Below, one piece after another: positions 48,131 through 62,024 of a stretch of DNA of 64,000 bases. Under the pieces are notes generated by a model. The model was not told the origin of the DNA. It did not search any database and worked only from the letters and a program-made list of their open reading frames with translations. A program made the position numbers and the translations under genes. How positions within the stretch are numbered: position 1 is the stretch's first letter; the number at the start of each line of letters is the position of its first letter. The stretch covers positions 1 to 64,000 of the forward strand of contig JARHVA010006305.1 of NCBI GenBank assembly GCA_037957365.1, written 5' to 3'. The DNA is from Torreya grandis. Its lineage: Eukaryota; Streptophyta; Pinopsida; Cupressales; Taxaceae.

Positions 48131-48480
48131 CACGTATCAAGTTTGAATAATGAACCAATTGACATACAAGCTGACTAAGAAAAATCATAAGAACTAAAAA
48201 TCACAAATACAAACACTAAAAAGGAAATAAAGAAGGGTAGAAGATTTCAAAAAATAAAAGGGACACAAATGGGAGGCCACTAATATTTTACAAGAAAAAA
48301 TCATTAAGCCATCAAGTCTGACCTAGTAGAAGAAATGGAAAAAATATGAAGAGAAAAGAAACACAAAAAATGTAAAAACGTATATAAAACATAACAAAGA
48401 GAGAAAACAAAAGAGCATGGGATTGTAGAGAGGGGAAAGAGGAGGATGAAAACACATTAAAAAAAACCAACAAAGTCCCT
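46690..48480. repeat. Dispersed repeat copy A, containing a compound microsatellite
   Basis: Similar to 53860-54800 in order and content: a CCAAATTGG-like segment with TTTATCTTA (46835-46880 / 53953-53990), CACAAGTAAATGTAA (about 46894 / 54002), the GGAATTGTGA...TCATTTTG block (about 47111 / 54130), GAGTATAAATATATTAATTTAGATTG (about 47228 / 54402), then CCTCTTGAT and a TA run, then a purine-rich region. The family is not recognised and the borders are approximate. Confidence 0.5.
47316..48126. repeat. Compound alternating purine-pyrimidine microsatellite (TA, TG, CA, ATGT)
   Basis: About 810 bp of almost uninterrupted alternating purine-pyrimidine. A TG run of about 42 units occupies 47363-47446, followed by CA, TATG, TA and further TG tracts, ending in a TA tract at 48093-48126. 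Long ORFs on both strands in this interval are only the repeat read as Cys-Val, His-Thr or Tyr-Ile. Confidence 0.97.
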
Positions 48481-48930
48481 AATTTAAACCATTGATCCAT
48501 ATTCACAAAAAAACTCTTGAAATATTCTAAGACTAAGACTTGTACCAAATTTATGTGTCCATACAGATATGTATAATTCCAACTTAAGTGATGAACAATA
48601 CAAGATATCAAAATAAAATATAGGGTTAAAACATTTGTATTACAAGGTACCAATAAGAAATATATTCCTCCAAATATTCCATAATCCCCTAAGTTGAAAT
48701 TGAATGCAAAAATTATGATATTATAGAATAACCTCAAAAGTCACAATAAAAATATATACCCTTTAATTACTCAAAATATCAACCATTTACAAGGATATTA
48801 TCTATAAAACCTAGGAGGAAACTGCTCTACCTAATGATACCCAACCTTCTCATTTTGTTGTAATACTTAGATATTTGAATGATTATGAGAATATAATAAC
48901 TTTTGAGAATATATAAATACATACAAAAAA
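48480..48930. other. AT-rich stretch, nothing recognised
   Basis: No coding or repeat signal that I can support. Confidence 0.5.
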
Positions 48931-50170
48931 TGTTGTTGATCAGATATTACCTTTTCACATCCAAGTGTGCATTGATAATATAGATATAAAAAGCGTTTTT
49001 ATGGATAATGGTCCAAGATTGAATATTTGTAATGAAACATTTATTTAAAAAAAGGAATCAATGGAGATGATTTGTGAGAAAATAAAAAGTGTTTATAAGA
49101 GGTTTTGATATCAAAAGTACATATTTTATTGGTATAATTATAATGAAATTAACTTTGAGACCAAAAATAATAGATATGTTGTGTCATCTCATGCTTAATA
49201 AATTTAATTATAATATTTTTCTTGGGAGATCTTGGACTTATGTTGTGTGCATTATACCTTTTACTTTGGATAGATTCCTAAAATTTTAACATAAAGGTAT
49301 GTATTATACATTTTTAGTGAATGATAATTTTAAAATGGTTTAATGTCAAGTAAATATTGTGCCTCATTTTGATTATAAACAAAGAATTGTTATTGAGGCT
49401 AAGCATGTGATTCCAAACAGAAAAGAAACAACATTTAAGTTTGGATAATGTGTCAATAGCAAGGAAGACAATGAGGACAATGATGTATATGATGATAATG
49501 ACAAAAAATAGGTAAAAATAAGATTTGCTCTAATAAGTCTCCAAGCTTGTAGAAGGAAAAGAAATGCTATGAAATAAACAACAATAAAGATAAAAGTAAA
49601 CAACCAATGAAATATGTGTGTTATTTCATAGGTGATAATATAATGAATGTTAATCTCACACAAAGAAAGATACAAATATATAGATTTGGATTTTGAAATG
49701 AAACAAAGTTAGGATATAAAGATAAAGGGTATGAAATAATAGAGCAAGGTATAAGAGAACCTATAATTAAATTTTATATTTAGAATATGATATAATTGGT
49801 TGCAACAATTAATAATTATTCATTGAATAGTGAGTTCTATAAAAATTCACATAAGGATTTTAAGTGTGATGGTATATGTGTGATTTATTATAAATAAAAA
49901 ATAAATATGAGATTAAGACCATTTTTTAACAAATGGTTGATTTCTTCACAAAACATGAGAAACCATACATGGAAACCTTATCTTATGATGAATTTTTATC
50001 ACAATTTATAGGAATTAATGATGGTTTACATTCATGCTATCATAAGTCTATATCTCCTTATTGTGTGAATGGATATTCTTACATTTTTGAAACATAACCT
50101 TCACTCAATAACAATAAAGAGGTAAAACCTCATGATATAAATTATTTACCTACTTTACCTACTATGGAAG
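48930..50170 (+). pseudogene. Ty3/gypsy fragment: protease followed by G-patch-like motif
   Basis: IDNIDIKSVFMDNGPRLNIC near 48972-49031 is a retropepsin active-site region (family VDNGASLNIC). It is followed by an open run 49089-49289 with IIIMKLTLRPKIIDMLCHLM and NYNIFLGRSWTYVVCIIPFT, the conserved LLGRPWIH-type loop of plant Ty3/gypsy proteases. Further on (about 49700-49765), KLGYKDKGYEIIEQGIREPI resembles a G-patch. Weak polyprotein traces continue to about 50170. No LTR or reverse transcriptase is seen nearby, so this is a truncated relic. Confidence 0.65.
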
Positions 50171-50279
50171 AAATATAATGATATATAATAAATATAATTA
50201 TAATGATAAATACTTTATATCATATGTTGTGACATAAAATTCAAATATATGTTTTATTATTAAATTATTTTGAGTCGTC

Positions 50280-51440
50280 ATGTCATGTGATATTATGGTT
50301 AAATATGCATGTTTGATTCAAGTTGCCTTCTTGGCTCTTTTCTTGTATGGGGTAAATCCTCATTTTATTGTGTTGAGGGAACCCCACATTTTCTCATGTG
50401 GGGGAATAAACTCATGTTCTTATGTATGGGAAACCCCTCATTTCACTTGTGTATGTGGTATATAACATTATACCTTGAGAGGTGAACCTTTATAAAACCC
50501 ACTCAATACTATGAATATGAAGAGATTATATGCATGAATATCACCTTGTTCCATATTGTAATAATTTTTTCATGCTTATCTTGGTGGAAACACATAATTT
50601 ATTCTTTATATCAAGTTACTCCTAACATTATGCATGATATTGGATTTATATTATACATGATTTCTCTATGAGGAATACATACTTGAAATGATTGACTATT
50701 CCCAAAGGCTTACTTTTATACAATGATTTTTTTATGATGCTTTATATGTTATAATGTTGATATGTTACCTAATTATTTTTTTCATGCTTTTTTTGTGTTT
50801 GCATTATCCTTATCATGCAAATCATTTTACTAATATGTTGTGTATGATGTCCATTTTGATTTCATGCAATTCATATGATTATTATGTTTAGTGTGATTAT
50901 GTGCTTGATATGATTCTTATCATATATTTATTGTACATTTGCGTCTTCCATGTGGTTTTTAATGTTCAATTTGATTATGTGCATATTATGTTTCCTATCA
51001 TGTTCATTGTGCATATGTTCCTGTCATGTGGCTTATCATGATATTTTTTTATGTTCTTGATATTGTTTTCATTATTTTTGTTGTGCTTATGTTTTACCAT
51101 GTGTCTTATAATTTTTAATATCCTTATGTTCCTAACATGTTTCTCATCATGTTCATTATGCTTATGTGTCTTTTATATGGCTTATCATGATAGTTATCCT
51201 TATGTTATTATTATGGTGTTTATCATGTTCATTTTTTTTATGATTTTTCTATGTTGGTATGTGATTTATATCATGCAAAAATTATGGCTTATTATTATTT
51301 CCATGATCCTCATTATGAAAACCTAGATACTCGATATGTTTATTATTCAATATTTTTACATGATTCACATCATGTACTTTTTTTAATTTAATATGTTTCC
51401 ATGGTCCTTTTAATGAATATATTGTGGGGTAAATTCCTTT
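50280..51440. repeat. Degenerate minisatellite-like region
   Basis: Between about 50600 and 51300 a phrase like TTATGTTCCTATCATGT(T/G)..TTATCATG recurs at irregular spacing of about 35-55 bp. At 50330-50470 there is an inverted pair CCCCACAT / ATGTGGGG (about 50380-50403). AT-rich, no supported ORF. Confidence 0.45.
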
Positions 51441-51454
51441 TCCTTGTTCATGTT

Positions 51455-52960
51455 ATTTTTTGTATTTGATTAGGTAAACAACCTAATTTTATAAGGATCC
51501 AAGAACCATAAAAGTGGTATACAAAAGAATAGCAAGCCTCAAAGGCTGAAACAACAAAAAATAAAAAAAGATATCTAGTTAACCCATTAGGTAGTGAAAC
51601 AAAAAAAAAGAAAAAAATAGATTAGGAGGGGGGACCCTCTAGTGGTTCCTTTTCATCATTATATATCTTCTTAGGTTCACCCCACTTGTTCTTGGAAACT
51701 TTTGCCCTCTCTCTATTACCGGGTCCTTCAACATCATCTCAAATGAGGATCATACATGACATTTTATGTCCCTTTACCTGTAGAGGGGTTTTCTTGATTG
51801 GGGATCATGCTATAAATATTAGGTGGGGGGGTCTCTATCACATTAAATGGATGATTCACAAGAGTCTAGTTTACCTTGTTGGAATGGATAAAATATTGGA
51901 AACTCATGTTTGTTTTATTATGCAAGGCATTCCATTCTTAAATGAGACTAGCTAGGTTTAACCTGACTTCCTACAACCTATTGTTGAACATATCTAACTG
52001 CTCTTTATTAATTTTCATTTTTTTAGATAGGAGAAATTTGCCCTTCCCAATAACCTCCAAAGACGTGCTCTCATCTAGAATAACTAGTTTGGGATTAAGG
52101 ACAAACATCTTCAATGGAATATCATTAGTGGGGGTTTTAGATAGGGTAGCTTAAGGGGTACTAGCAGAAGGATGATAAGATTCCAAGGTGGGATCCTCCT
52201 CTATGGAGTCCTCCTTAGTTGAGGACCCCACAGGCAGACCTACCTACCTTACAAGGTTTGACCATGTTTTACCAACAATAGTATAAGTCCTTAATGCAAT
52301 ATGGGGTTATATTTTATTAACTTATTGGGAAAGAACTATGCATTCAAAAGACTTTAAGAGGTAAAATAGGAGACTAATCTTATATCCCTAGAAATGGTTT
52401 AATAATAAAAAGTGGTGAGATAAAATTAAATTATACTTTCCCTCAAGAGTCAAGAATATCATCACCTGAAGGCAAACATCCAACCTTGTTATGGGAGATT
52501 AGCGTGGGGGAAACCCTTCTTATCCATTTTAACAAACTCATTTGTGTGGAAGAAATGTTGGAAGAGTTATTGATTTTTATTTTGATATTTTTAAGCCTTT
52601 TCCACCTCACACATCATGCTCATGACTTAACCTATAAAATCCTCTGTGACTTCAATATTAATTCCTTGCATCTCCACCATATGCTTATTCCAACCAACAA
52701 AAAAATCCCTTTTTATATCAGCATCATGGTTGGTAATCCTCAGTATGGTTTATTTGAGTCTACCCCATCATAAGTTTTTCTAGACTTTCTTTAAGCCCTA
52801 TAGCTTGGAATAGGAGGTAGGCTCTAATCGATCTTTAATTCTCCCCATTAGCTCTACACCAAAAAACCCAAGGAAGATGTTTAGGAGGTTCTAGAATAAA
52901 TTAGTTTGAACAAATCAAAATAAACTTGGAAAGCATGCAACCTCCCTCCTTATGAAATAA
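51455..52960 (-). mobile_element. 5'-truncated LINE copy, same family as 1-6024
   Basis: The minus strand carries only the third ORF and the 3' tail of the LINE. From high to low coordinates: GRIKDRLEPTSYSKLQG (about 52835-52785), QGINIEVTEDFIG (about 52670), FVKMDKKGFPHANLP (about 52545-52500), EDSIEEDP (about 52215-52190), KKMKINKEQLDMFNNR (about 52025-51975), SFQYFIHSNKVN (about 51895-51860), and the terminal GSWILIKLGCLPNQIQK with tail CAAATACAAAAAATAACATG at about 51470-51450. Truncation at the 5' side is typical of LINE insertion. Target duplication not identified. Confidence 0.8.
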
Positions 52961-53860
52961 ATCCACTTCACTTTTTCATAATGACACTTCATTATTTTTG
53001 AAACCCATCTCTTAATGAGAGATATTCGCATGTGTATCAGCTTGATTACCACACTAGTCCACTGTACTTTCATTCTATATAACTAATTCGACACTTTCAA
53101 GGGTGTGGACTCCTTATTCACCTTATTTATTACTATATCGTTATCTAATAATGCCTCAATGTTGTATAAACTTTAATGACATAATTTATATAACTACAAC
53201 ATTTTAAAACCACATAGTGAAAAATAATTTAGTACATATTCTTAAATGTTACATCTTTAGGTAGTATGATTATGCTTAATTGTGATAAACATGATATGCT
53301 TCAATGACAAGTATACTTTATTTTGGGATTTTAGTTTCACATGTTCATAGTACATCTCATAAGGGGGCATATCTACTACTCATTATATTTTTAGGGTTAT
53401 TTTTTATTTGATGGTATGAAGCCCAAGGGATTTTTTCTACATATTGGGGGAAAAGAGCATGTGCATTATTATATTCACTATTATGAGATGGTTTTAAATA
53501 TTTTTCACATAATAAAAAATTAATCACAAAAATAAGCTAAAGGGGATTCATAAGGTATATCACCAAATATAGAGTCCAAAAATCAACATAAATCTACCTT
53601 ATGGCCATAAATAAAACAACACAATGACCAAATAAGCTAAAACAATGAAAGGAGAGATTAAATGAAAAAATAGACACACTTGGTTGTTGAACATAATTTT
53701 AAAGAGTAATTTGAAGTGATTTTATTTTTTTCTTTCAATTTTTACTATTACTTGACATAAGGACAATTTTAGTGATCTATAGTATACCATTAAAATATGT
53801 CCATCATAGATTCAATGACTTGTCATACATGCACCTCTATGACTATTGAATCTGATTGTT
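52960..53860. other. AT-rich stretch, nothing recognised
   Basis: No coding, LTR or RNA signal that I can support. Confidence 0.5.
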
Positions 53861-54488
53861 AGTACTAGATATGTACTTCACTATGTTCTAAATTTTGTAA
53901 ATATATGAAAAGTGCATAGAGTGATTTTGTACAGTGTTGTGCAATTTCTTTCCAAAATTGGCAATAAAAGTGTCAAATTTTATCTTCCTAACCTAATTTA
54001 GCACAAATAAATGTAATATCAAATGGAGAACAAGAAAAGGGTTAGATAACTCAAAAAACCTTCAAGTAGTTGCAACAACATATCGTGCATGCTTAGAATC
54101 ATATCCAATTTAGTTTTTGTGCAGTGTGAATGGAATTATGAGAGTAAGAGCTTTGCCTTCTTTCCCAAAATTTTATGAAACTATTTTTAATTTTCATAAT
54201 CCTTATTTTGGTCCAAGATGTAGATAAACCTTAATTAAATTCCCTAGGAGCATAAATAAATATTTTTAAGTGTATCATGTGAATAAAATTATGAGAGTAA
54301 GAGTTTTGCCTTCTTTCCCTAAATTCTATGAAACTACTTTTAATTTTCATAATCTGTATTTTAGTCCAAGATGTAGATAAACCTTAATGCAAATCCATGA
54401 GAGTGTAAATAAATATTTTTAAATTGTGCTTAGACTTGAAATGCTTGATTATTCCTCTTGATACTTATTATTAAAATTCCTCAAGGAG

Positions 54489-54529
<41 letters not shown>

Positions 54530-54800
54530 CTTTCACAAGATTCAAATTAGTGAGTTATTAATGTGTAAGTTGGTAGAAGAAAAGATAAATAATCTAAAAA
54601 GATAGGTCCATACAAGTGAAAGAAAATGAAACGGGGTACAAGGCCCATTAAAAATAGGTATGGATTTGATGGCTTGTTGAATTTATATGGGATAAATTTA
54701 ACAAACTGATGAATACATCCCAATAAATATAACAATATAAAATGGGGAAAAAATAAGAGAAATGAGAGAGGAGGAGATCCCCAAGATTAGAAAACATAGA
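53860..54800. repeat. Dispersed repeat copy B
   Basis: Similar to 46690-48480, but with only a short (TA)n at 54492-54526 where copy A has the 0.8 kb microsatellite. It contains an internal tandem duplication of about 160 bp: first unit about 54118-54279, second about 54280-54430, sharing AATTATGAGAGTAAGAG, GCCTTCTTTCCC, CCAAGATGTAGATAAACCTT and TAAATAAATATTTTTAA. Confidence 0.55.
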
Positions 54801-57800
54801 AGAGGGATAAAATAGGAGGGAAATTGAGCCACATATAAAATTAAGAGAGAAAATATATAAAAATGTCAATAGGTTCTTAAACCTAAAAGATGGACCATAT
54901 GAACAAAATTACACTAAAACATTATAATAATTAGCCTTGCACCAAAATTAGGTTTCTACATAATGCCCCTAGTTTGATGTGTGTATATTGTGTGAATGAA
55001 TGATTTTGTCAATGTAAAAATGATAATAACTTGAACCATGTACTTTGACTTACCTAGAGAAGGAATGATGAAATGTTTGAATTATTCAGTCTGCATTGTG
55101 ATGTGCTTAAAACTTTGGTATGTCTACCAAAAATCACCATTTTCTAAAAAATAGTAAATGTCATATCAAAATAATGTAAAAATAGTAATTTTGAATAAAT
55201 TTTGAAATATAAGCATAGGAACAAATACACATCTTTTAAAAATAACCATGTTGTGATATCTAGTACAAGAAAATATTATAACACTTGTTTGTATTAGAAC
55301 TTTTAGAGTAAGTTCTTACAACTCTATTGTGATTATTAATTAGAGAAGTAGATAGCATGTGGTTTTTCCTTATTTGGCAATTTATTTTTGATCAAGTTAG
55401 CTTAATATTGAAATTATTTTTCTGAATTTCAAAAAATCTAAAAAAAATGGCAGATAAATGCCCCCTTTTGAGCTAAAAAATTGGTTAACTTGTTCTTGCA
55501 AATCACTCATCTCAAAATAAAGAGTCGCATACTTATTGTGTCATAATATAATATAATTGAGCTACTATAATTATCAAAAATATCTAAAACATATGCATGT
55601 AATTGTCTTAAAATATCATGATGTATACTTAATAGTGAAATACAACTCAAGGGAGTGAAATTAAAATAAAACATTATGCCCCACTATAAATAGTAATATA
55701 AAACAATGTTGAGTTAGTGTCAAATCATATAGAATATATAACAATTTTTAATACTCAATAAGTACATAAATTTTCTTGTAAGAATGAAAAGTAAGGGGCA
55801 AGAAATATGCCCCAACATAGTAATGTGATGTTAAATAGGGGTATGCCCCAATGTTGATCTTTTTATGCATAATATATATATAATATGATAAATTCAAGGA
55901 GAAATTCAATAGTAAACTGCCCTAAATGGAAATTTGAACATATAAAAATCACTACATATTGAATGGGTATAATTCCCCCATTGTGATGAGTAATCTTTGT
56001 CATAAAAGTAATATCATGGTGTCCTCATTGGCATATGATATAATAATTAATAATCTCATGAGGAAATCCTAGTATCATATGCCCATAGCCAACATAGGTG
56101 TCAAAGCAAGATATAATGTTTTAATAGGTAATAAAAAAGTGAATGTGATTTGTACCACCCTAAAGGGTACAATGTAATAAAATCACCTCATAAGATGGGG
56201 GAATTTTCAATATTCTATACTAATTAATAGTCAAAATTTGTACTAATAAATTTTGTCAAATAAATTAGCATGTGATAGTGTCTTGTATGGTCACCAAGGT
56301 GTTAGGAAAAAGTAATAAATAGCCTAAAAGGTGAAATAAATACTTCAATAGTATAAAAATGAATCATGGTGTCTAATATTTTAAGTGTAAAAATACACTA
56401 ATATTTATCTTGGTAGGTGATATGCACTAACTAAATAGTGAAAGTAGTTTGTATGAGGTGGCATTTGATTCTTGGCATAACAACTATAGAATTTTTTTGG
56501 AGTATATATACCACTTGAATTTACAATTTTAGAAATCATTTGTACTCTCATGATTATATATTCTATTTATTTTGAGATGTGACATTTTCCAACATGTTTA
56601 TGAGACAAGATGATATTATGTGCCATTTAGATCATGTGAGGACTCAAGTGGCTGATGGGTAGGTTGTGTAGGAGCATGGACCCTCTCTAGTCATTTTTTC
56701 AATTTTTTCCAATTTATTTTAATTTTTAAAAGCTATTAATTTTTATTTTTATGATGTATTTTTAGACCATTTATATATTCTACTTAATCTTCCCCCTAAC
56801 CACTAAACATGCCCTTCAACTATCAAATATGTCCTATGAACTAGTGAATTTGTTCCTCTAAATTTTAACTGTATATTTAAATTTTTAGCATGTTTTTATT
56901 GCCATTTTTGGTTCAATAAGATAATACATTTTTTTTCATTTTTTTCTAATTACAACCCATGATACATGTTCAAGAGTGAAGACATTAAAAATTTGGGTTC
57001 TATTTTTAGAGTTCAATCTTAGTGAACTTGAGTGGATGCTAATGGTTTGGGACATGTGGCCCCATTAGAGCTTGTTCCTTATGATATTTTTATATTGGCA
57101 GCCTTTGTTGAGCATTTGGACTATGACTCATGTGCCTTCTTACTTATGATAGGGGAGATGACATTGACTTTGGGATGGTTTAGATAATAACACTTTGTGA
57201 GAGATGGTTTTAGGTGAAATCAAGATAATTATAAGAAACCCTACATAGACCAAATTTAGAAACTCAAAAAACTTAGTAAACCTTATAGGTGTAGCTTGTA
57301 TTCTTCATATATTCAAGGTTTATAAGCTAACTTATTTTCTCTTGGTGTAAGATTATCCTAACCTTAAGTCTTATTTTTATTCTTATGGTGGATTTTTGAG
57401 TGAAATAATTAGTTTTTTCATGTCTTTATTCTCTTATAAATGCCTAAGATTCATCCTTTAAATATAGGTATGGAACTTAGACATGTTCGACCTGGCTAAC
57501 CACTTCTTAAAAGTATATTTATAAAATACATATCTTTAAATTTAATATTATCATACTTTAATTTTACTTTATAAATATAATTTATATATATTTGAGAGTG
57601 GTTTCATATCTCTAGGAATTATAACAAAGTTTATAGTTTTAAGAAGATCATTTCATATTAGATTTCAAGATTTCAAGGTTTCAAAATTTTAGGAAACATC
57701 ATAATAGATATGTCATTGGTATAAAGGTGTTAGTAAAAAGGATATTCCATGATATATCTCTCATGAAGATACATAAGTTAAGCCACCCCAATCTCAGTGC

Positions 57801-60800
57801 ATGTGTGTTCAAAATGATTTTGGATTTATTGATCTAAATAAACCAAAACATTGAGTTTAATTCAAATTGTATAGTATATGTCTAAATTAAGGAAATTGAA
57901 TATAAAAACAAAGTATAACCAATTTATTAAAAAACATTATTTATGGAAATGAACTAGAAGATATGGTGCTTAGATTGTTTAGGATTTGTTCTTGTATGTG
58001 ATAATGTATAGTCATCAAAAAGTCTCTTCAGGGGTTTTATGTTAAATTAGTTCAAGAAACGGACTATGAAACCTACTAGGACTAGTCTAGTACTTATTGG
58101 ATGCATGTGGCAGCTAGACTCATCTATGTCCTATCATATTCATCCATGGGATTTGTATAGGTTTGTGATAACCTAGATTATTTTGGATACATCTATAAAT
58201 AAATCCTATATATTCAGATTTCTTCATATATAAATGAATAAATTAGTTTTCCATCTCTTTACCTCAAAACCCTAGATTGTACTCTAGAGACCAATGTGAC
58301 GTTAAAAAAGCCTAAAAAAGATGGGTTAATCTAACATCAACCATCCCCCACTAAGTGCCTAAACATTGTATAAAATTAATACTTTGAAGAGGGCTTAAAC
58401 TACACATAGTTCTCCTAACTAGTTATGTTTGTGCAATTCATGGAATACAAGTATGATTTACAATCCTGTGTATAGATCTCAACACTTGACAACCAGTGAT
58501 TTTGACCTTGAAATGGTATTCAAACTTGTTTTAGGGCATGTTCCTTTATGGATTACTTTTTTTTTATTCTATTGATAAAATGAGATATAAATTTTGAATT
58601 AATTAGATTAAATAGAGTATATCAATAAACATTAGTCTGAATGCAAATCATAGAATTTGATTTTGAAATTACCCTTACTATAAATATAAAATACCTAGAA
58701 GAATATGATACTTATCATTTTACCATACTATGCATGCGTAAGACTAAATCTAGAAAAAATAAATGGCAAAAAACTAGACTTTGGGTCACTCAAATCAGAA
58801 ATTGAGTCTCTAGATGCAGTTGTTAGTGTCTACAACCTAAAATTTTTGTTTGGGTGTATTTTTATGCTTTGATTATGTACAATCCATTATGTCTACTTAT
58901 AAACTATTAATATATTACTTAGCAAAGACCTACTCATCATGAATGATGGTTGAATTGGAAAGAATAAGGTCATCCCTTTGAATATGGAAGTGTTTGAGTA
59001 TGCTTTATATAAAATGAGAAATAATGTGGGTTGAGATGACCCAACCAATCCCTAATGAATGGTTGAATACTACACATATATTCAATGCTCCAAATAAATA
59101 AATAAATTTACTTTAATTTTCCTCATCAGGTGTATGTGTGTGCAATAGTTCTCCTTTAATGAAATCAACAATTGATCTAAATTTAAATACTTTCCAAATG
59201 ACAAATTTGACTTGGATTTAAGGTATATTCATACTTGGCTAAGATCTATTCATTGTGAATGATGGTTGAATAATAAATAATAAGGTCATCCCTTTGAATA
59301 TGGAAGTGTTTGAGTATGCTTAATATATGTTTCTTAGACAATTAATATGATTATACTTGTTGCATATTTATATGAGACTCTTTGGATACATTTTTACACC
59401 ACCAACATGTGAAATGTACATGCCAACCAATAAGAAATATTTGAATTTGAGAAGTGAACATTGCTTAGCATGAGATGAGTCCATCAAGTTTGGATGAATC
59501 CATAATTTTAAAACAATCTAAGTCTAATTGTTTTATCAAGAAGGAAATAATACTAATTTGATGATCTAGAGATAGTTTGAATATGATTATGAACAGGTTA
59601 GACATAGATTAGAGAATTCTTGTAAGTGATTGATGGCAAATTTGGAAGATCAGACCCATAGAAAGTATTTAAATGTGAAAGAATGAAAAATAAGATACAT
59701 ATGTGTATGCACAAGTCATGTAAGGGAAATGTATCTAAAAACTAAAAAAATTAAGTATTTAATACCATATTTTAGTATCTACAAATCCCCCCTTTTATTC
59801 TAGTATTGAAATAAAATTTTATACTAGAGTAAAAGGATAAATAAATGTACTTGAGTGTTTATAACACATGTTTTATTTGGGATAAGGCTCTGTGTGTGAA
59901 TTATTCCATGAACCCTACAATGAATATGTAGCAATCAATTTCAATGTATAAAATATCAATTTTGAAATTAAATTAAAACTTAAAGATAAATAAAGGAATA
60001 CATTTATAAGTGGGTGAACCATGTTTCCTTATGTCATGAAATTAGAGATTATGCTTCCTTATTAAAGCATTGGAGAGTTGTGCTTTCTTATTTAATAACT
60101 TGGATAATATTAGGGATGATCATGCCCCAATTTTATATACTAAGGAAATTTCATGGATTAAGAAGATAAATTCCCCAAGCATCATTTATAAGGGAGAGGT
60201 ACCTAGGTTGTTGAGAATAGTTAACTATTAGCCACACTATTTAAGTAACTATATTGAAACCTAAGATGAAATTTGGGAGACACATAGTCAGCTTACTTTG
60301 AGTAATTCTTAGGCCATTGAGAATAATTTCATCTCAACCACATTACTCATTTAATTGAATCAAGCATTACAGACAGACTTATATATTTAAAATTACTTAC
60401 TTCTAAGGACCATTGATGCCATATTTGAAAAAAGAAAACTATAAAAATTATGTACATACATAAATAATGTTCATTCCCCATGATTTAACCTGATCAATGT
60501 CAACATCACATAAAATTCTATGCATATATATGTTATCTATCCCAAACATTAAAAATCATAACTCATGTTCCTAGAAATTATGTGCAATGCACCCAAATGT
60601 GTTTGAATGTGTAAATATCTAAAAAATCATAAATTTTATTAATATAAATGTGTGAATATGCATGGCATATGTCCCTAAAATATGTTCCAATATGTAAAAA
60701 CATCTCTCATACCTGAACCAAACTGATATTGTGAACCATTCTAAAGTCTCTAAATCATTCAATTTGTACCAAAATATAAATGTTATACTCATAGAGGCTT

Positions 60801-62024
60801 AAGTATATAAGAAAAGATCACTAATATTCTCTTTTTAGGTAGGGAATGTAGCCTAAAAATTACTCATCTCAAAATTAAATATCTAACTGCATCATGTTAT
60901 GTAAAAATATTTAATCATGTAGAAGTATATGTAAACATGTGGAAAATAGCATGTCATTACAGTAATGAATATATCATCAAAGTATATATGAAAAATGTAA
61001 TGTAAGGCATAAAAGTTTCATGTCAATATTTATATATCAATTGGGTATGTATTAGTAACCATCATTGATATAACCACTTAATGATACTATGTATTCAAGG
61101 TGCTTGATTTGAATCATGACACCACACTCAAATGAGAAGGTGTATGATGTAATTCATGGCACTACAAACTCAGAAATCTTGGTAAAAACTTATATTTATT
61201 CACTCATAATTAAATAATTTCATATCCATGATGCACATAATAAAAACATGTGCTATAGCACTCAATGTTACTCAAATTCAAGGATCACACATAATAAACC
61301 ATAAAATGTCACATAGAATTTCAATGGATGTACGTAATGGAAAATAAAATGTCACATATAATGCCAAGGGTTGTATATATGCATAAGGAATAATTGACCT
61401 ATATGAAAATTAAATAACAATAATGAAGTATAGAATAGATCAAACTAGTCTATATTATCAAAGTATGTTGATGCCACATCATATTAAAGTATCATATCTA
61501 TGAAATATTGTATTGTAAATTATATAATAAATATAAATACATGTATAAGTAATAAATATAATTAAACATGGTAAATGGAAAGGTCATAAAAAGGATATAA
61601 CCTATAATAATATGACCTATCAAATAATATCTGTTGTATTGGCACAACCTCTAGGTATAGGAATTCCCTACATTTGTCCATAAATCATGTGTAGCATGTT
61701 TGTCATGTATCTCACTCATATATACTTTAAAACACATGTGAACATGAAAAAAATATGTAATCTACCAAAAATGTGGTAAATAAATTAACTAAATAATTTA
61801 AACTAACAACATGTCATGCATAGGTCCCATTTTTTTGTTTTTTTTTGAAATATTTTTATTTATTTGTACTTTTTTTAATATTTTACTTAAATTAAATTAA
61901 TATGTGTAATATCAATGCAAGTGCATGTTCATAATGTTCTTCATGAATTTTCCGTCAATTGCATCCAAATGATAAGTCCATGTACGCACTTTCTCTATAA
62001 CCATAAATGGGCCAAAACCAATTG
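54800..62024. other. 7.2 kb AT-rich intergenic sequence, no gene seen
   Basis: No ORF with family resemblance and no LTR pair. Noted inside: a direct repeat of about 100 bp (58918-59018 and 59235-59333), and a promoter-like stretch with TATAAATA near 58193 that could be an old LTR but lacks defined ends. Confidence 0.45.
58918..59333. repeat. Direct repeat pair, about 100 bp each
   Basis: 58918-59018 and 59235-59333 share GAATGATGGTTGAAT, then AATAAGGTCATCCCTTTGAA and TATGGAAGTGTTTGAGTATG. They are about 317 bp apart start to start. Confidence 0.85.

Noticed and set aside
47275..48188. Several long ORFs on both strands (up to 259 codons)
   Set aside because: They are alternating dinucleotide repeats read as Cys-Val, His-Thr and Tyr-Ile; no real protein composition.
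51686..51955. Plus-strand ORF of 89 codons with Cys and Trp residues
   Set aside because: It is antisense to the LINE third ORF, whose protein similarity on the minus strand explains the sequence.
57970..58340. Possible degraded LTR or hAT-like insertion (TATAAATA, flanks both containing TAGATTGT)
   Set aside because: The ends show neither TG...CA nor matching terminal inverted repeats, so the shared flank may be chance.
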